A stretch of 64,000 nucleotides of DNA from SVFI01 sp964519385 (GTDB taxonomy: Bacteria > Bacillota > Clostridia > Lachnospirales > Lachnospiraceae): the NCBI GenBank assembly GCA_964519385.1, contig CAZFLR010000006.1:1-64000 (forward strand), read 5' to 3'. The notes beneath the pieces are model-generated. The model made no database searches. It was not told the DNA's origin and saw nothing but the letters and a program-made list of their open reading frames with translations. This document shows positions 25,568-34,412 of this stretch, one piece after another (position 1 is the first letter of the stretch; every line of letters begins with the position of its first letter). Position numbers and translations under genes: made by a program.

Positions 25568-26923
25568 TTACAGGAAAATATATTTGGAAATAAATAATAC
25601 TGTAAGAACGTACATAAGAGGTGTAACCTTTTTGGCTTTGCCGCAGCATACATTGATGATTGTGTAGGAGATTACACCGATTGCAATACCTTCAGAGATG
25701 CTGTACATCAGTGGCATGCAAAGAAAGCAGAGGTATGCAGGAACAGCTTCTGTCACATCCTCAAATTTGATATCCGTAACAGCCATAACCATAAGGAAGC
25801 CTACGAAGATAAGAGCCGGAGCTGTTGCAAATCCCGGAACTGCTGTAAATACCGGAGCAAAGAAAATTGCAAGCAGGAACAGGAAACCTGTCACTACAGA
25901 TGCAAGACCCGTTCTGGCACCGACACCGACACCGGCGGAGCTTTCTACATATGTTGTGGTTGTAGAAGTACCGAAAATAGCACCTACAAGTGTAGCTATG
26001 GCATCTGCTAAAAGAGCCGGTTTGATGCGAGGAAGCTTTTCGTCCTTATCAAGCATATTTGCTTTTGTTGCTACACCAACGAGTGTTCCGATTGTATCAA
26101 ACATATCTACGAACAGGAATGCAAACATGATTACAATAAAGTTTGTAACACTTACACCTGAAAAATCTGCTTTGAAAACCTGACCGAAGGTTTCTCCGAA
26201 TTTAGAGAAATCTGTGAGTGCAAGAGACGGATAGAGTGAGTAAAATCCGGCTTCCGGAGTTACCTGATAAAGGCCTGTTGCCTGAGCGAGCATACCGAGT
26301 ACCCATGTTGCGATGATACCGATCAGAATCGCTGCCTTCACGCCCTTGTAATAGAGGATGACAGTGAGGAACAGACCGATAAGAGCAAGGATGGCACAGA
26401 TTCCCTCTGTGTGGAAGTTCCCGCGGAAATTCACATAGGAGAGAAGTGTGGAATCATTATGTACCACAAGGTGTGCGCCCTGAAGACCGATAAAGGCGAT
26501 GAAAAGACCGATACCGGCACTTACGCCTTTTTTGAGTGTGCTCGGGATGGCGTTGAAAATTGCCTCGCGGACACTTGTAAGTGAGAGGACAATGAAAATA
26601 ATACCTTCCACGGCAACAGCGGCGAGGGCGATTCTCCAGTCATATCCCATACCGATACATACTGTATATGCAAAGTATGCATTCAGTCCCATACCCGGTG
26701 CAAGTGCAAACGGATAGTTCGCCATGAGAGCCATGCACATGGTACCGACAAAGGATGCCAGACAGGTTGCAATCAATGCAGCCGTCGGATCAATTCCGGC
26801 AGCGGAGAGCATGGTTGGATTTACGGCCAGAATGTAAGCCATGGTCATAAAGGTAGTGATACCGGCAATGACTTCTGTTTTGACATTCGTACCGTTTTCT
26901 TTTAATTTAAAAAATTTTTCCAT
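25568..26923 (-). CDS. AzgA/PbuG-type purine (adenine/guanine/hypoxanthine) permease
   Basis: 451 residues, about twelve membrane segments, of the NCS2 AzgA group. MEKFFKLKENGTNVKTEVIAGITTF...AYILAVNP at the N-terminus, FALAPGMGLNAYFAY, the FVDMFDTIGTLVGV segment with its conserved acidic pair, and GTSTTTTYVESSAGV are the family landmarks. Imports purine bases by proton symport. AAAGGG precedes ATG. It lies 30 bases downstream of apt in the same direction, forming a purine salvage operon; exact base specificity cannot be read from sequence. Confidence 0.9.
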   Translation of the reverse strand: MEKFFKLKENGTNVKTEVIAGITTFMTMAYILAVNPTMLSAAGIDPTAALIATCLASFVGTMCMALMANYPFALAPGMGLNAYFAYTVCIGMGYDWRIALAAVAVEGIIFIVLSLTSVREAIFNAIPSTLKKGVSAGIGLFIAFIGLQGAHLVVHNDSTLLSYVNFRGNFHTEGICAILALIGLFLTVILYYKGVKAAILIGIIATWVLGMLAQATGLYQVTPEAGFYSLYPSLALTDFSKFGETFGQVFKADFSGVSVTNFIVIMFAFLFVDMFDTIGTLVGVATKANMLDKDEKLPRIKPALLADAIATLVGAIFGTSTTTTYVESSAGVGVGARTGLASVVTGFLFLLAIFFAPVFTAVPGFATAPALIFVGFLMVMAVTDIKFEDVTEAVPAYLCFLCMPLMYSISEGIAIGVISYTIINVCCGKAKKVTPLMYVLTVLFISKYIFL

Positions 26924-26953
26924 GATATAAAACCCTTTCTTTTGTGTTTCTCG

Positions 26954-27478
26954 TTATTTCCCTTCGTAGGTAATAACGGCATCAACATCATATTTTTTCA
27001 ATCTGTCCCGTCCGTTCAGACCGGCGAGCTCCATGAGGAAAATAATTTTTACAACGTCACCACCGAGTTCTTCAATTAATTGAGCAGCGGCCTCGATGGT
27101 TCCGCCTGTTGCAATTAAATCATCGACCAGAACAACTTTTTGACCGGGCCGGACAGCGTCGGCATGGATTTCAATTTCTGCAGTGCCGTATTCAAGCTCA
27201 TAGGACTTGGAAACCGTTTCACACGGAAGCTTACCCTTTTTACGGATGAGCACAAACGGCTTGCCGAGAGTGTATGCGAGCGGAGCACCGAAGACAAAGC
27301 CTCTGGATTCCGTGCCTGCAATCACATCAAAAGAGACTCCTTCAAGAAGCTTCAGCATCGAGTCTATTGCCAGCTTAAAGCCGTCTGCATCCTGGAGAAC
27401 ACTTGTCACATCGCGAAACATAATGCCGGGTTCCGGAAAATCAGGTATGGTTCTTACATAATCTTCCAGTTTTTTCAT
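26954..27478 (-). CDS. apt: Adenine phosphoribosyltransferase
   Basis: 174 residues, the normal Apt length. Converts adenine and PRPP to AMP. FPEPGIMFRDVT at the N-terminus, AGTESRGFVFGAPLAY, and the PRPP-binding loop VLVDDLIATGGT are diagnostic. A longer frame starts 21 bases upstream, but AAGGAGG lies seven bases before ATG 27478. First gene of the apt-permease operon, divergent from the pheST T-box leader. I found no convincing -35/-10 pair and no purine riboswitch in its 5' region. Confidence 0.95.
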   Translation of the reverse strand: MKKLEDYVRTIPDFPEPGIMFRDVTSVLQDADGFKLAIDSMLKLLEGVSFDVIAGTESRGFVFGAPLAYTLGKPFVLIRKKGKLPCETVSKSYELEYGTAEIEIHADAVRPGQKVVLVDDLIATGGTIEAAAQLIEELGGDVVKIIFLMELAGLNGRDRLKKYDVDAVITYEGK

Positions 27479-27547
27479 ACATATCCTCCTTTCTTTCAAA
27501 ACAATACCACACTTTATATTAACATAAGAAAAAAGAAAAAGGTATTC

Positions 27548-27576
27548 TTGACAATTTCCCTATGTTTTATTATTAT
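27548..27576 (+). promoter_or_regulatory. Promoter of the pheST T-box leader
   Basis: -35 TTGACA at 27548-27553, 17-base spacer, -10 TATTAT at 27571-27576; predicted start near 27583. Confidence 0.8.
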
Positions 27577-27582
27577 ATTTTG

Positions 27583-27850
27583 TGTGAAATATAAAATAGG
27601 AAATGCGATGATGGTGTCAGTAAAGATACATTTTCGGTCAGAGAGAGGGTGCCACCGGCTGCAAGCCCCTTACGTTCAGATGTAGATTGAATTTCCCACC
27701 GGAGCAGCTTTGTTGAAATGACAGTAGGCAGAGCCGTAGGCGCACGTTACGCGCAGAGAGAGTCTTGGGGCACCGGCCTCAGGGAACATGGGTGGTACCG
27801 CGGATTATATTCGTCCCTTGCATAAGAAGATTGTGCACGGGGCTTTTTTT
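27583..27850 (+). promoter_or_regulatory. T-box leader for phenylalanine (tRNA-Phe sensing)
   Basis: The gene-free 430 bases before pheS hold a T-box. TGGGTGGTACCGCG at 27789-27802 is the T-box sequence, with TGGT to pair the ACCA end of uncharged tRNA. The upstream stem region starts with AGAGAGGGTGCC, and a TTC triplet at 27693-27695 is the candidate Phe specifier. The competing terminator is a 12-pair stem with one mismatch (27813-27843) followed by seven T residues. Low Phe-tRNA charging would form the antiterminator and turn on pheST. The specifier position is inferred; the rest is seen directly. Confidence 0.9.
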
Positions 27851-27907
27851 ATGCAGAAAGCACGGTTCCTGCACATATGTACATCAAACCAAGAAAGGAA
27901 GAAGAGC

Positions 27908-28933
27908 ATGAACGCAAATTTAGAGCAGATCAAGCAGGAAATTATTTCCGGCGCGGAGGAGCTTACATCCTCAAAAGAGGTCTATGAATTCAGAAAGAAA
28001 TTCTTAGACGGTAAAAACGGTAAAATCGGTATGCTGATGAAAGAGATGAAAAACATTGCACCGGAAGAAAGAGCCGCTTACGGAAAAGGAGTCAATGAAC
28101 TCAAGGAGTGGGCACTCGGCTTTTTGGGCGAGCTGGATAACCGTCAGAAGGAAAAAGAGCTTCAGGCAAGATATGAGTCGGAGAAAATTGATATTTCTCT
28201 TCCGGCTGTCAGGGAAAAAGAAGGAAATCTTCATCCGATAACCCTTGTACGCAATCAGCTCATCGACATTTTCTCAGGCATGGGTTTTGAAATTTATGAA
28301 GGAAAAGAAATTGAGACAGATTATTACAACTTTACGGCATTAAATACACCACAGGATCATCCGGCAAGAGATATGCAGGACACATTTTACTTGTCGCCGG
28401 AGTTTCTGCTCCGCACACAGACATCTGCCGGTCAGATTCATGTCATGGAAAGCAAAAAGCCGCCGATTAAAATCTTATCTCCGGGAAAAGTGTTCCGTTC
28501 AGATGATGATGCGACACATTCTCCGATGTTTACACAGATGGAAGGACTTGTTGTTGACAAGGGAATCACCCTTTGCGACCTTCAGGGTATGCTGGATGTT
28601 TTTGTAAAGAAAATTTACGGCGAAGGAACCAGGACCAGACTTCGTCCGTCCTATTTCCCGTTTACGGAGCCTTCGGTAGAAGTTGACTGTAGCTGCTTTG
28701 AATGTGGCGGTAAAGGCTGTAAGCTTTGTAAAGGTACGGGCTGGATTGAGATTTTAGGTGCCGGTGTGGTAAATAACAAGGTGCTTGAAAATTGCGGAAT
28801 TGATTCAAATGAATACAGTGGTTTTGCATTTGGTATCGGTATTGAACGTACAGCGATGCTCAAATACGGAATTAACAATATTAAACTGTTGTTTGAATCT
28901 GATCTGCGTGTGCTTTCGCAGCTTAATGACTAA
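27908..28933 (+). CDS. pheS: Phenylalanyl-tRNA synthetase alpha subunit
   Basis: 341 residues from ATG 27908, preceded by AAGGAAG; the frame is open further upstream into the T-box but the family begins here. An N-terminal coiled coil is followed by the class II catalytic core: motif 2 DDATHSPMFTQMEG and motif 3 GFAFGIGIERTAMLKYGI. A cysteine-rich insertion (CSCFECGGKGCKLCKGTGW) typical of Firmicutes PheS lies between them. Charges tRNA-Phe as an alpha2-beta2 complex with PheT, encoded 23 bases downstream. Confidence 0.97.
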   Translation: MNANLEQIKQEIISGAEELTSSKEVYEFRKKFLDGKNGKIGMLMKEMKNIAPEERAAYGKGVNELKEWALGFLGELDNRQKEKELQARYESEKIDISLPAVREKEGNLHPITLVRNQLIDIFSGMGFEIYEGKEIETDYYNFTALNTPQDHPARDMQDTFYLSPEFLLRTQTSAGQIHVMESKKPPIKILSPGKVFRSDDDATHSPMFTQMEGLVVDKGITLCDLQGMLDVFVKKIYGEGTRTRLRPSYFPFTEPSVEVDCSCFECGGKGCKLCKGTGWIEILGAGVVNNKVLENCGIDSNEYSGFAFGIGIERTAMLKYGINNIKLLFESDLRVLSQLND

Positions 28934-28956
28934 AAAGGAAGGTAGGGTAAAAGGAT

Positions 28957-31377
28957 ATGATTACACCGCTTAGTTGGTTAAAAGAATATGTAGATATCGA
29001 TGTGACACCACAGGAGCTTCAGGATAAACTGTTCTCCTGCGGATTTGAAGTAGAAGAATTATACGAGGTCGGAAGAGACATCAGCAAGGTTGTCGTTGGA
29101 AAGGTGCTCACATGTGAGGCAATTCCGGATACACATCTGCATGTGTGCCAGGTTGACTGCGGAGAGCATGGAACCTTCCAGATTTGCTGTGGCGCGGACA
29201 ATGTGGCTGCAGGCGGAAAATTTCCGGTGGCACTTGTCGGAGCTACCGTGTATGCAACGGCAAAGGATCACAAAACGGTTGAGGGCGTGATGACTATCGG
29301 CAAGGGCAAGCTTCGCGGATACGAGTCGTTTGGTATGCTCTGTTCCGGAGTGGAGCTCGGAGTCAGTGAAAATATGTTCCCGGGAGCCGGATATAACGGA
29401 CTTCTGGTATTGCCGGACGATGCACAGATTGGAGCGGATGTAAAACCGATACTCGGACTTGATGACTGGATTTTTGATATTGCAATTACGGCAAATCGTC
29501 CGGACTGCCAGAGTATTTTCGGTATTGCAAGAGAAGTGGCTGCAGTTCTGGAAAAAGAACTCAGATATCCGGCACTTGACTATACAGAAACCGATGCCCG
29601 GCTTGATGGCTTTGACGTTACCGTGGAATGTCCACAGTTGTGTCCGAGATACAGCGCGCATTACGTGACGGATGTGACAATCGGAGAGTCTCCGGCGTGG
29701 ATGAAACGCAGACTTGCCCTTGTTGGAATCGATGCAATTTCCAATGTTGTAGACATTACCAATTATATCTTAAAAGAACTCGGACAGCCGATGCATGCAT
29801 TTGACCTCTCCACGCTTGAAGGCAACAAGATATGCGTAAGATGTGCCAAAGACGGAGAGAAGATAGTGACACTTGATGAGCAGGAGCTTACACTTACGGA
29901 TGCGAATATGCTGATTTGTGACGGGGTAAAACCGGTTGCGCTCGCAGGCGTAATGGGCGGTCTTAATTCCGAAATCAGAGAGACAACGCAGGCAGTTCTG
30001 TTTGAATCCGCAAAATTTGCTCGTGATAACATCAGAAGAACATCAAGAGCTGTCGGAAAACGTTCCGATTCCAGTGCGCGTTATGAGAAGGGTGTGGATG
30101 AATATGCAACCGTGATGGCAATGAAGCGCGCCCTTCACCTGATTGAAGAACTCGGCTGCGGAAAAGTCGGAGCTACCCATGTGGACAAAAACACCGGAAA
30201 CAGCGTGGAGCCGAGACCCCTTACGGTCAGCATTGACAGAGTGAATAAATGCCTTGGTATCACGGTTCCGAATGAGGAAGTATTAAAGATTATGACTAAT
30301 TTAAGCTTTGCTCCTTCCATCGACGGAGACGAGCTTAAGCTGATGGTTCCGGCGTATCGTGAGGACATTGAGACTTATCAGGACATTGCGGAGGAAGTAA
30401 TCCGTATGTACGGATATGAGCATGTAATTCCGACATTTATGCCTTCTGCAAGCGTGACAACCGGAGGATTGAACCTTACACAGAAAACAGAAATGAGACT
30501 GAAAAGAGCACTTTGCAGTGCCGGCGCATATGAGTGCATTCATTATTCGTTCTTTTCGCCTGCAGACCTCGATATGCTCAGAATCCCGGAGGATGCAACG
30601 GAACGCAGGGCAATCCGTATCATGAATCCGATAAGCGAGGAAATCTCACTTATGAGAACAACCCTCGCAGCATCCATGATTAATGCGATTGCACGAAACC
30701 AGAAGAAGGGAAACATGGCAGGAAGACTGTTTGAATTAAGCAACGTCTATATCCCGTATGAGCTGCCTCTGACACGCTATCCGGATGAAAAACCGAGACT
30801 CTGTGTCGGAATTTTCGGAGAGGACGAGTCCTTCTATACCATGAAGGGAATTGCGGAGAAAATTGCTGATACACTGCATGTTGACTTTGAATATGAAACG
30901 ATGAACAATACCTTCCTTCACCCGTTCCAGACGGCAAAGGTTCTCTGCATGGGTGAGGAAGTCGGATACTTCGGAAAGCTTGCCTACGACATCGCGGATG
31001 CAAAGGATTTGCGTACTCCGGCATTTGTCATGGAACTGGATATGCAGGTGTTGTCACAGTGGTACGACAAGAAAGCTGTTTTTGAACCGCTTCCGAAATT
31101 CCCGCAGGAGACAAGAGACCTTGCACTGGTAGCCGACCGTACAATTACATGCGGGGAAATTGAAAAAACAATGAAAGAGGCCTGCAAGTATATTACAGAC
31201 ATTACACTCTTTGATATCTACGAGGGAGAGCAGATTGCGGCGGATAAGAAGAGTATGGCGTTTACGGTGGTATTTACACCGAAGAATGAAGCGTTTACGG
31301 CAGAATCCGTGGACGGTTATGTGAAGAAGATTCTGAAACAGCTCGGGAAAGTGCATGGTATCGAGCTGAGAAGTTAA
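28957..31377 (+). CDS. pheT: Phenylalanyl-tRNA synthetase beta subunit
   Basis: 806 residues, full length. An N-terminal EMAP-like tRNA-binding domain (about 40-150), B3/B4 editing domain, B5 DNA-binding-like domain and C-terminal anticodon-binding FDX-ACB domain (PLPKFPQETRDLALVADRTITCGEI to the end) are all recognisable. AAGGTAGGG upstream. Co-transcribed with pheS under the T-box; queA follows after 22 bases. Confidence 0.97.
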   Translation: MITPLSWLKEYVDIDVTPQELQDKLFSCGFEVEELYEVGRDISKVVVGKVLTCEAIPDTHLHVCQVDCGEHGTFQICCGADNVAAGGKFPVALVGATVYATAKDHKTVEGVMTIGKGKLRGYESFGMLCSGVELGVSENMFPGAGYNGLLVLPDDAQIGADVKPILGLDDWIFDIAITANRPDCQSIFGIAREVAAVLEKELRYPALDYTETDARLDGFDVTVECPQLCPRYSAHYVTDVTIGESPAWMKRRLALVGIDAISNVVDITNYILKELGQPMHAFDLSTLEGNKICVRCAKDGEKIVTLDEQELTLTDANMLICDGVKPVALAGVMGGLNSEIRETTQAVLFESAKFARDNIRRTSRAVGKRSDSSARYEKGVDEYATVMAMKRALHLIEELGCGKVGATHVDKNTGNSVEPRPLTVSIDRVNKCLGITVPNEEVLKIMTNLSFAPSIDGDELKLMVPAYREDIETYQDIAEEVIRMYGYEHVIPTFMPSASVTTGGLNLTQKTEMRLKRALCSAGAYECIHYSFFSPADLDMLRIPEDATERRAIRIMNPISEEISLMRTTLAASMINAIARNQKKGNMAGRLFELSNVYIPYELPLTRYPDEKPRLCVGIFGEDESFYTMKGIAEKIADTLHVDFEYETMNNTFLHPFQTAKVLCMGEEVGYFGKLAYDIADAKDLRTPAFVMELDMQVLSQWYDKKAVFEPLPKFPQETRDLALVADRTITCGEIEKTMKEACKYITDITLFDIYEGEQIAADKKSMAFTVVFTPKNEAFTAESVDGYVKKILKQLGKVHGIELRS

Positions 31378-31399
31378 TGAAAATAAAGAGGCTGAAAGA

Positions 31400-32434
31400 A
31401 TGACAGAATTAAAAAAATCGGATTTTTATTTTGACCTGCCACAGGAGCTGATTGCACAGGATCCCCTGAGCGACCGGAGCAGTTCAAGACTTTTAAAACT
31501 GAATAAGGAGACAGGCGAAATAGAGCATCATGTATTTAAAGAGGTCATTGATTTCTTAAAGGAGGGTGACTGTCTTGTCTTAAACGACACGAAGGTTATC
31601 CCTGCCAGACTTTTTGCTGAAAAAGAAGATACAGGGGCAGCCATTGAGGTGCTGCTACTGAGAAGAAGGGATAAGGAGGTCTGGGAAACCCTTGTGAAGC
31701 CGGGAAAGAAGGCAAGACCGGGCGCACGGCTTGTGTTTGGAGACGGACTCTTAAAGGGAGAGGTCACAGATGTGCTCGAAGAGGGAAACAGACTGATTCG
31801 TTTTACCTATGATGGTATCTTTGAAGAAATACTGGACCGTCTCGGAGAGATGCCCCTTCCTCCTTATATCACACACAAACTGGAAGATAAGTCGCGTTAC
31901 CAGACGGTGTATGCAAAAAATGACGGAAGTGCTGCTGCGCCGACGGCGGGGTTGCATTTTACGCCGGAATTATTAAAAAAGGCAGAAGAAAAGGGTGTAA
32001 AGATTGCATATGTGACACTTCATGTAGGGCTTGGAACCTTCCGTCCGGTCAAGGAAGAAAATGTGCTGGACCACCATATGCATTCGGAGTATTATCAGGT
32101 CTCCGAACAGGCAGCCCGGACGATTAATGAGACCAAAAAGAACGGAGGCCGTGTAATCTGTGTCGGTACAACCAGTACCCGGACCATCGAGAGCGCGGCG
32201 GACGAAAACGGAATTCTGCGTCCGGGGTGCGGAGAAACGGAAATTTTTATTTATCCGGGATATAAATTTAAGGTTCTTGATGGTCTTATTACAAATTTCC
32301 ACCTTCCGGAATCCACACTGATTATGCTGGTTTCGGCACTTGCCGGAAGAGAGAATGTTCTTCGTGCCTATGAAACTGCCGTGCACGAGCAATATAGGTT
32401 TTTCTCTTTTGGTGATGCCATGATATTATTATAA
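31400..32434 (+). CDS. queA: S-adenosylmethionine:tRNA ribosyltransferase-isomerase
   Basis: 344 residues. QueA donates the ribosyl part of SAM to 7-aminomethyl-7-deazaguanine in tRNA to give epoxyqueuosine. FDLPQELIAQDPL at the N-terminus, DCLVLNDTKVIPARL, TAGLHFT, VTLHVGLGTFRPV and ITNFHLPESTLIMLVSALAGRE are the conserved blocks. The ribosome site is AAAGAGG. It probably shares the pheST transcript. A T-rich segment but no strong hairpin follows, and the next gene has its own promoter. Confidence 0.96.
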   Translation: MTELKKSDFYFDLPQELIAQDPLSDRSSSRLLKLNKETGEIEHHVFKEVIDFLKEGDCLVLNDTKVIPARLFAEKEDTGAAIEVLLLRRRDKEVWETLVKPGKKARPGARLVFGDGLLKGEVTDVLEEGNRLIRFTYDGIFEEILDRLGEMPLPPYITHKLEDKSRYQTVYAKNDGSAAAPTAGLHFTPELLKKAEEKGVKIAYVTLHVGLGTFRPVKEENVLDHHMHSEYYQVSEQAARTINETKKNGGRVICVGTTSTRTIESAADENGILRPGCGETEIFIYPGYKFKVLDGLITNFHLPESTLIMLVSALAGRENVLRAYETAVHEQYRFFSFGDAMILL

Positions 32435-32442
32435 AAAATAGG

Positions 32443-32471
32443 TTGCCAAAGCAGGTATAATTTGCTAAAAT
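32443..32471 (+). promoter_or_regulatory. Promoter of the PilZ-domain gene
   Basis: -35 TTGCCA at 32443-32448, 17-base spacer, -10 TAAAAT at 32466-32471, about 55 bases before the start codon. Confidence 0.6.
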
Positions 32472-32526
32472 AACTGTAAATATGATTGAAAACAGGTTCT
32501 TCTGAGAAGAAGAAAGGGGTTTATCG

Positions 32527-32877
32527 ATGAACGAAAGAAGGAAAAGCAAGAGAATCGAACTTGAATCAAGGATTTTGATTAAGAAGCTGAGCGGAGCCAA
32601 TGAGACAGAGGAAGTCAGTATTGATATCATTGACGTGTCCAAGACCGGTGTCGGTTTTTCCTGTAAGAAGCCATTGGAGATAGGGGCTGTATACGAAGCT
32701 TATCTTACCATATGGACTAAGGAAGTTATTCACGCTTTTATCGAAATCGTTCGCATTATCAAAGAAAGTGACACATTCAGCTACGGCGGTATCTTTATCG
32801 GAATGCCGGAGATGGATGCAGCCCGTATTTCCGTGTATGATACAGTTAAGACGGCAACGGAAGAGACGGAAGAATAA
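32527..32877 (+). CDS. PilZ domain protein, probable cyclic di-GMP receptor
   Basis: 116 residues forming one PilZ domain. The RxxxR motif is in RRKSKRIELE at the N-terminus and the D-x-S-x-x-G motif is in IDVSKTGVGF (about 38-47), so both cyclic di-GMP contact motifs are present. No other domain. It may signal to motility or the envelope; the window has no GGDEF or EAL protein. The ribosome site GAAAGGGG lies about seven bases before ATG. The next gene starts 25 bases downstream. Confidence 0.85.
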   Translation: MNERRKSKRIELESRILIKKLSGANETEEVSIDIIDVSKTGVGFSCKKPLEIGAVYEAYLTIWTKEVIHAFIEIVRIIKESDTFSYGGIFIGMPEMDAARISVYDTVKTATEETEE

Positions 32878-32902
32878 GATCAGATGAAAAGGAGAAGAGT
32901 AT

Positions 32903-33433
32903 ATGCAGTGTTGTATTTGTAAAAAAGATTCTGTGGGAGAGGTTTGTAACAGTTGTATTCGTTCAGAGCAGGTTGTTTACTCAAAGGAATGGACATACAA
33001 GGAAGGACTTCTTGTAAAGAAAACAGAAGATTTCAAGGTGACGGTTTCCAATGCCAGAGTGAACGGTATTGCAGCCATGAGTACATCAGAAAGCGGTATG
33101 AACGCCAAGATTGATAATTTTAATCACTACATAGGATATGTTCAGGGCGTGGGAACGAGCAGCTTTAACGGAAAGCCGGCTCCTATGGTACATGTTAAGA
33201 CACCGACAGGTCTTGAGCGTTATCTTATTTTCCCTCAGCTTACGGATGAAGCAGGACTTAAGGCTGCAGTTGATGAAGCGAAGTCAAAAATGATGGGCGC
33301 AGGCGGCGGAGCTGCTGCAGGCGGTGTTTCACCTGAGGCACAGGAAAAGCTGAATAAGCTGAATCTTTTAAAAGCAAACGGTATTTTAAGCGAAGATGAA
33401 TACCAGAAAGAGAAAGCAAAACTTGGATTATAA
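32903..33433 (+). CDS. Zinc-ribbon and SHOCT domain protein of unknown function
   Basis: 176 residues. Four N-terminal cysteines (CCICKKDSVGEVCNSC) look like a small zinc ribbon. The middle about 100 residues, with repeated beta-strand patterns, are not recognised. A Gly/Ala linker precedes a C-terminal SHOCT motif (LLKANGILSEDEYQKEKAKL), a short helical element common in oligomeric or membrane-associated proteins. No signal peptide. AAGGAG precedes ATG. The 3' end overlaps the acyltransferase frame by 38 bases. Confidence 0.7.
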   Translation: MQCCICKKDSVGEVCNSCIRSEQVVYSKEWTYKEGLLVKKTEDFKVTVSNARVNGIAAMSTSESGMNAKIDNFNHYIGYVQGVGTSSFNGKPAPMVHVKTPTGLERYLIFPQLTDEAGLKAAVDEAKSKMMGAGGGAAAGGVSPEAQEKLNKLNLLKANGILSEDEYQKEKAKLGL

Positions 33434-34412
33434 TACGAACAGAAAACCGGGCAGAGACTATGCAGTTGAATTATGGAGATTTATCTTCTGTATGGTGGTG
33501 CTCGGTTTTCATTTTTTTGTAAAAACAAAATATGATTTTCTGAGTGCAGGATATCTGGCGGTTGAGTTTTTCTTCCTCGTTTCCGGTTACGGAATCTATG
33601 CCTATTATGTGAAGCAGCTACAGGGAAGGAGCCAGAAGGATAAGATATACGCCTTCGGTATGTATATAGGGAAAAGGCTCTTAAAGCTCTATCCGCTTTA
33701 TCTGCTCAGTCTTTTGTGTATGCTTGCCTTTTATGTGATAAGCAAAGGCTGGAATTTTTCGCAGACTGTTTCTTATCTTTCAAGAGGATGGGCGGAATTT
33801 TTTCTTTTGCAATGCAGTCCCGGCGGCGGAGGGGCGGCCCTGATTCTGCCGAACTGGTATGTGGCGGCTCTGTTCTGGGGCAGTGCCATATTGCTTCTTG
33901 GCTTACTATTTACAGGAAAATTCGGTGGCTGTGTCATCTGTCCGGTTGTCTCATTTTTGATATACAGGTATTACTTTTATCAGGCGGGCAAGATTGATGT
34001 GATTTATTCCTATCATGCAATAGCACGTGCGCTTGCAGGACTTGCGCTCGGTGTATGCATCGGGTTTGTGTCACAGCTTTTGTGGGATAAATGGTTTGCA
34101 GGAGAAGGAAAAGAGGAGAGTGCTTCCGGGAAAAGAAAGACGCGGCTTAGGTACGGGCTGTATGCCCTCTCCAATCTGATACTTGTGGGTATTTTGGTTT
34201 ATACCGGTTACGGGCGGAGAAGCAGAGTGGACTTTCTGGTGATTGCCCTTTATGCAGTCTCACTCCTTTTGCTCTTTTCGGTGCGTATTGACCCGGGTGA
34301 AAAAAAGAAAGCCCTGTTTTCAAGGCTTTCCGGAGTGACGTATCCTGTTTATCTGTTTCAGATGCCGGTGATAGAAATGTTGTTTTGGATATTTGCCGTC
34401 ATTTTGAAATAA
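33396..34412 (+). CDS. Acyltransferase family 3 membrane protein
   Basis: Up to 338 residues with about ten membrane helices. RDYAVELWRFIFCMVVLGFHFF at the beginning, GYLAVEFFFLVSGYGIY with the family Phe-rich strand, and a long hydrophobic body are typical of acyltransferase-3 proteins that O-acetylate surface carbohydrates. The family starts near residue 19. The ATG at 33396 lies inside the upstream gene and has no clear ribosome site; a TTG at 33423 is an alternative, so the start is uncertain. Its 3' end overlaps the convergent aroA gene by 14 bases. Confidence 0.78.
   Translation: MNTRKRKQNLDYNTNRKPGRDYAVELWRFIFCMVVLGFHFFVKTKYDFLSAGYLAVEFFFLVSGYGIYAYYVKQLQGRSQKDKIYAFGMYIGKRLLKLYPLYLLSLLCMLAFYVISKGWNFSQTVSYLSRGWAEFFLLQCSPGGGGAALILPNWYVAALFWGSAILLLGLLFTGKFGGCVICPVVSFLIYRYYFYQAGKIDVIYSYHAIARALAGLALGVCIGFVSQLLWDKWFAGEGKEESASGKRKTRLRYGLYALSNLILVGILVYTGYGRRSRVDFLVIALYAVSLLLLFSVRIDPGEKKKALFSRLSGVTYPVYLFQMPVIEMLFWIFAVILK

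Noticed and set aside
27479..27547. Purine riboswitch or clear promoter ahead of apt
   Set aside because: No conserved purine aptamer pattern and no -35/-10 pair with proper spacing were found on the minus strand.
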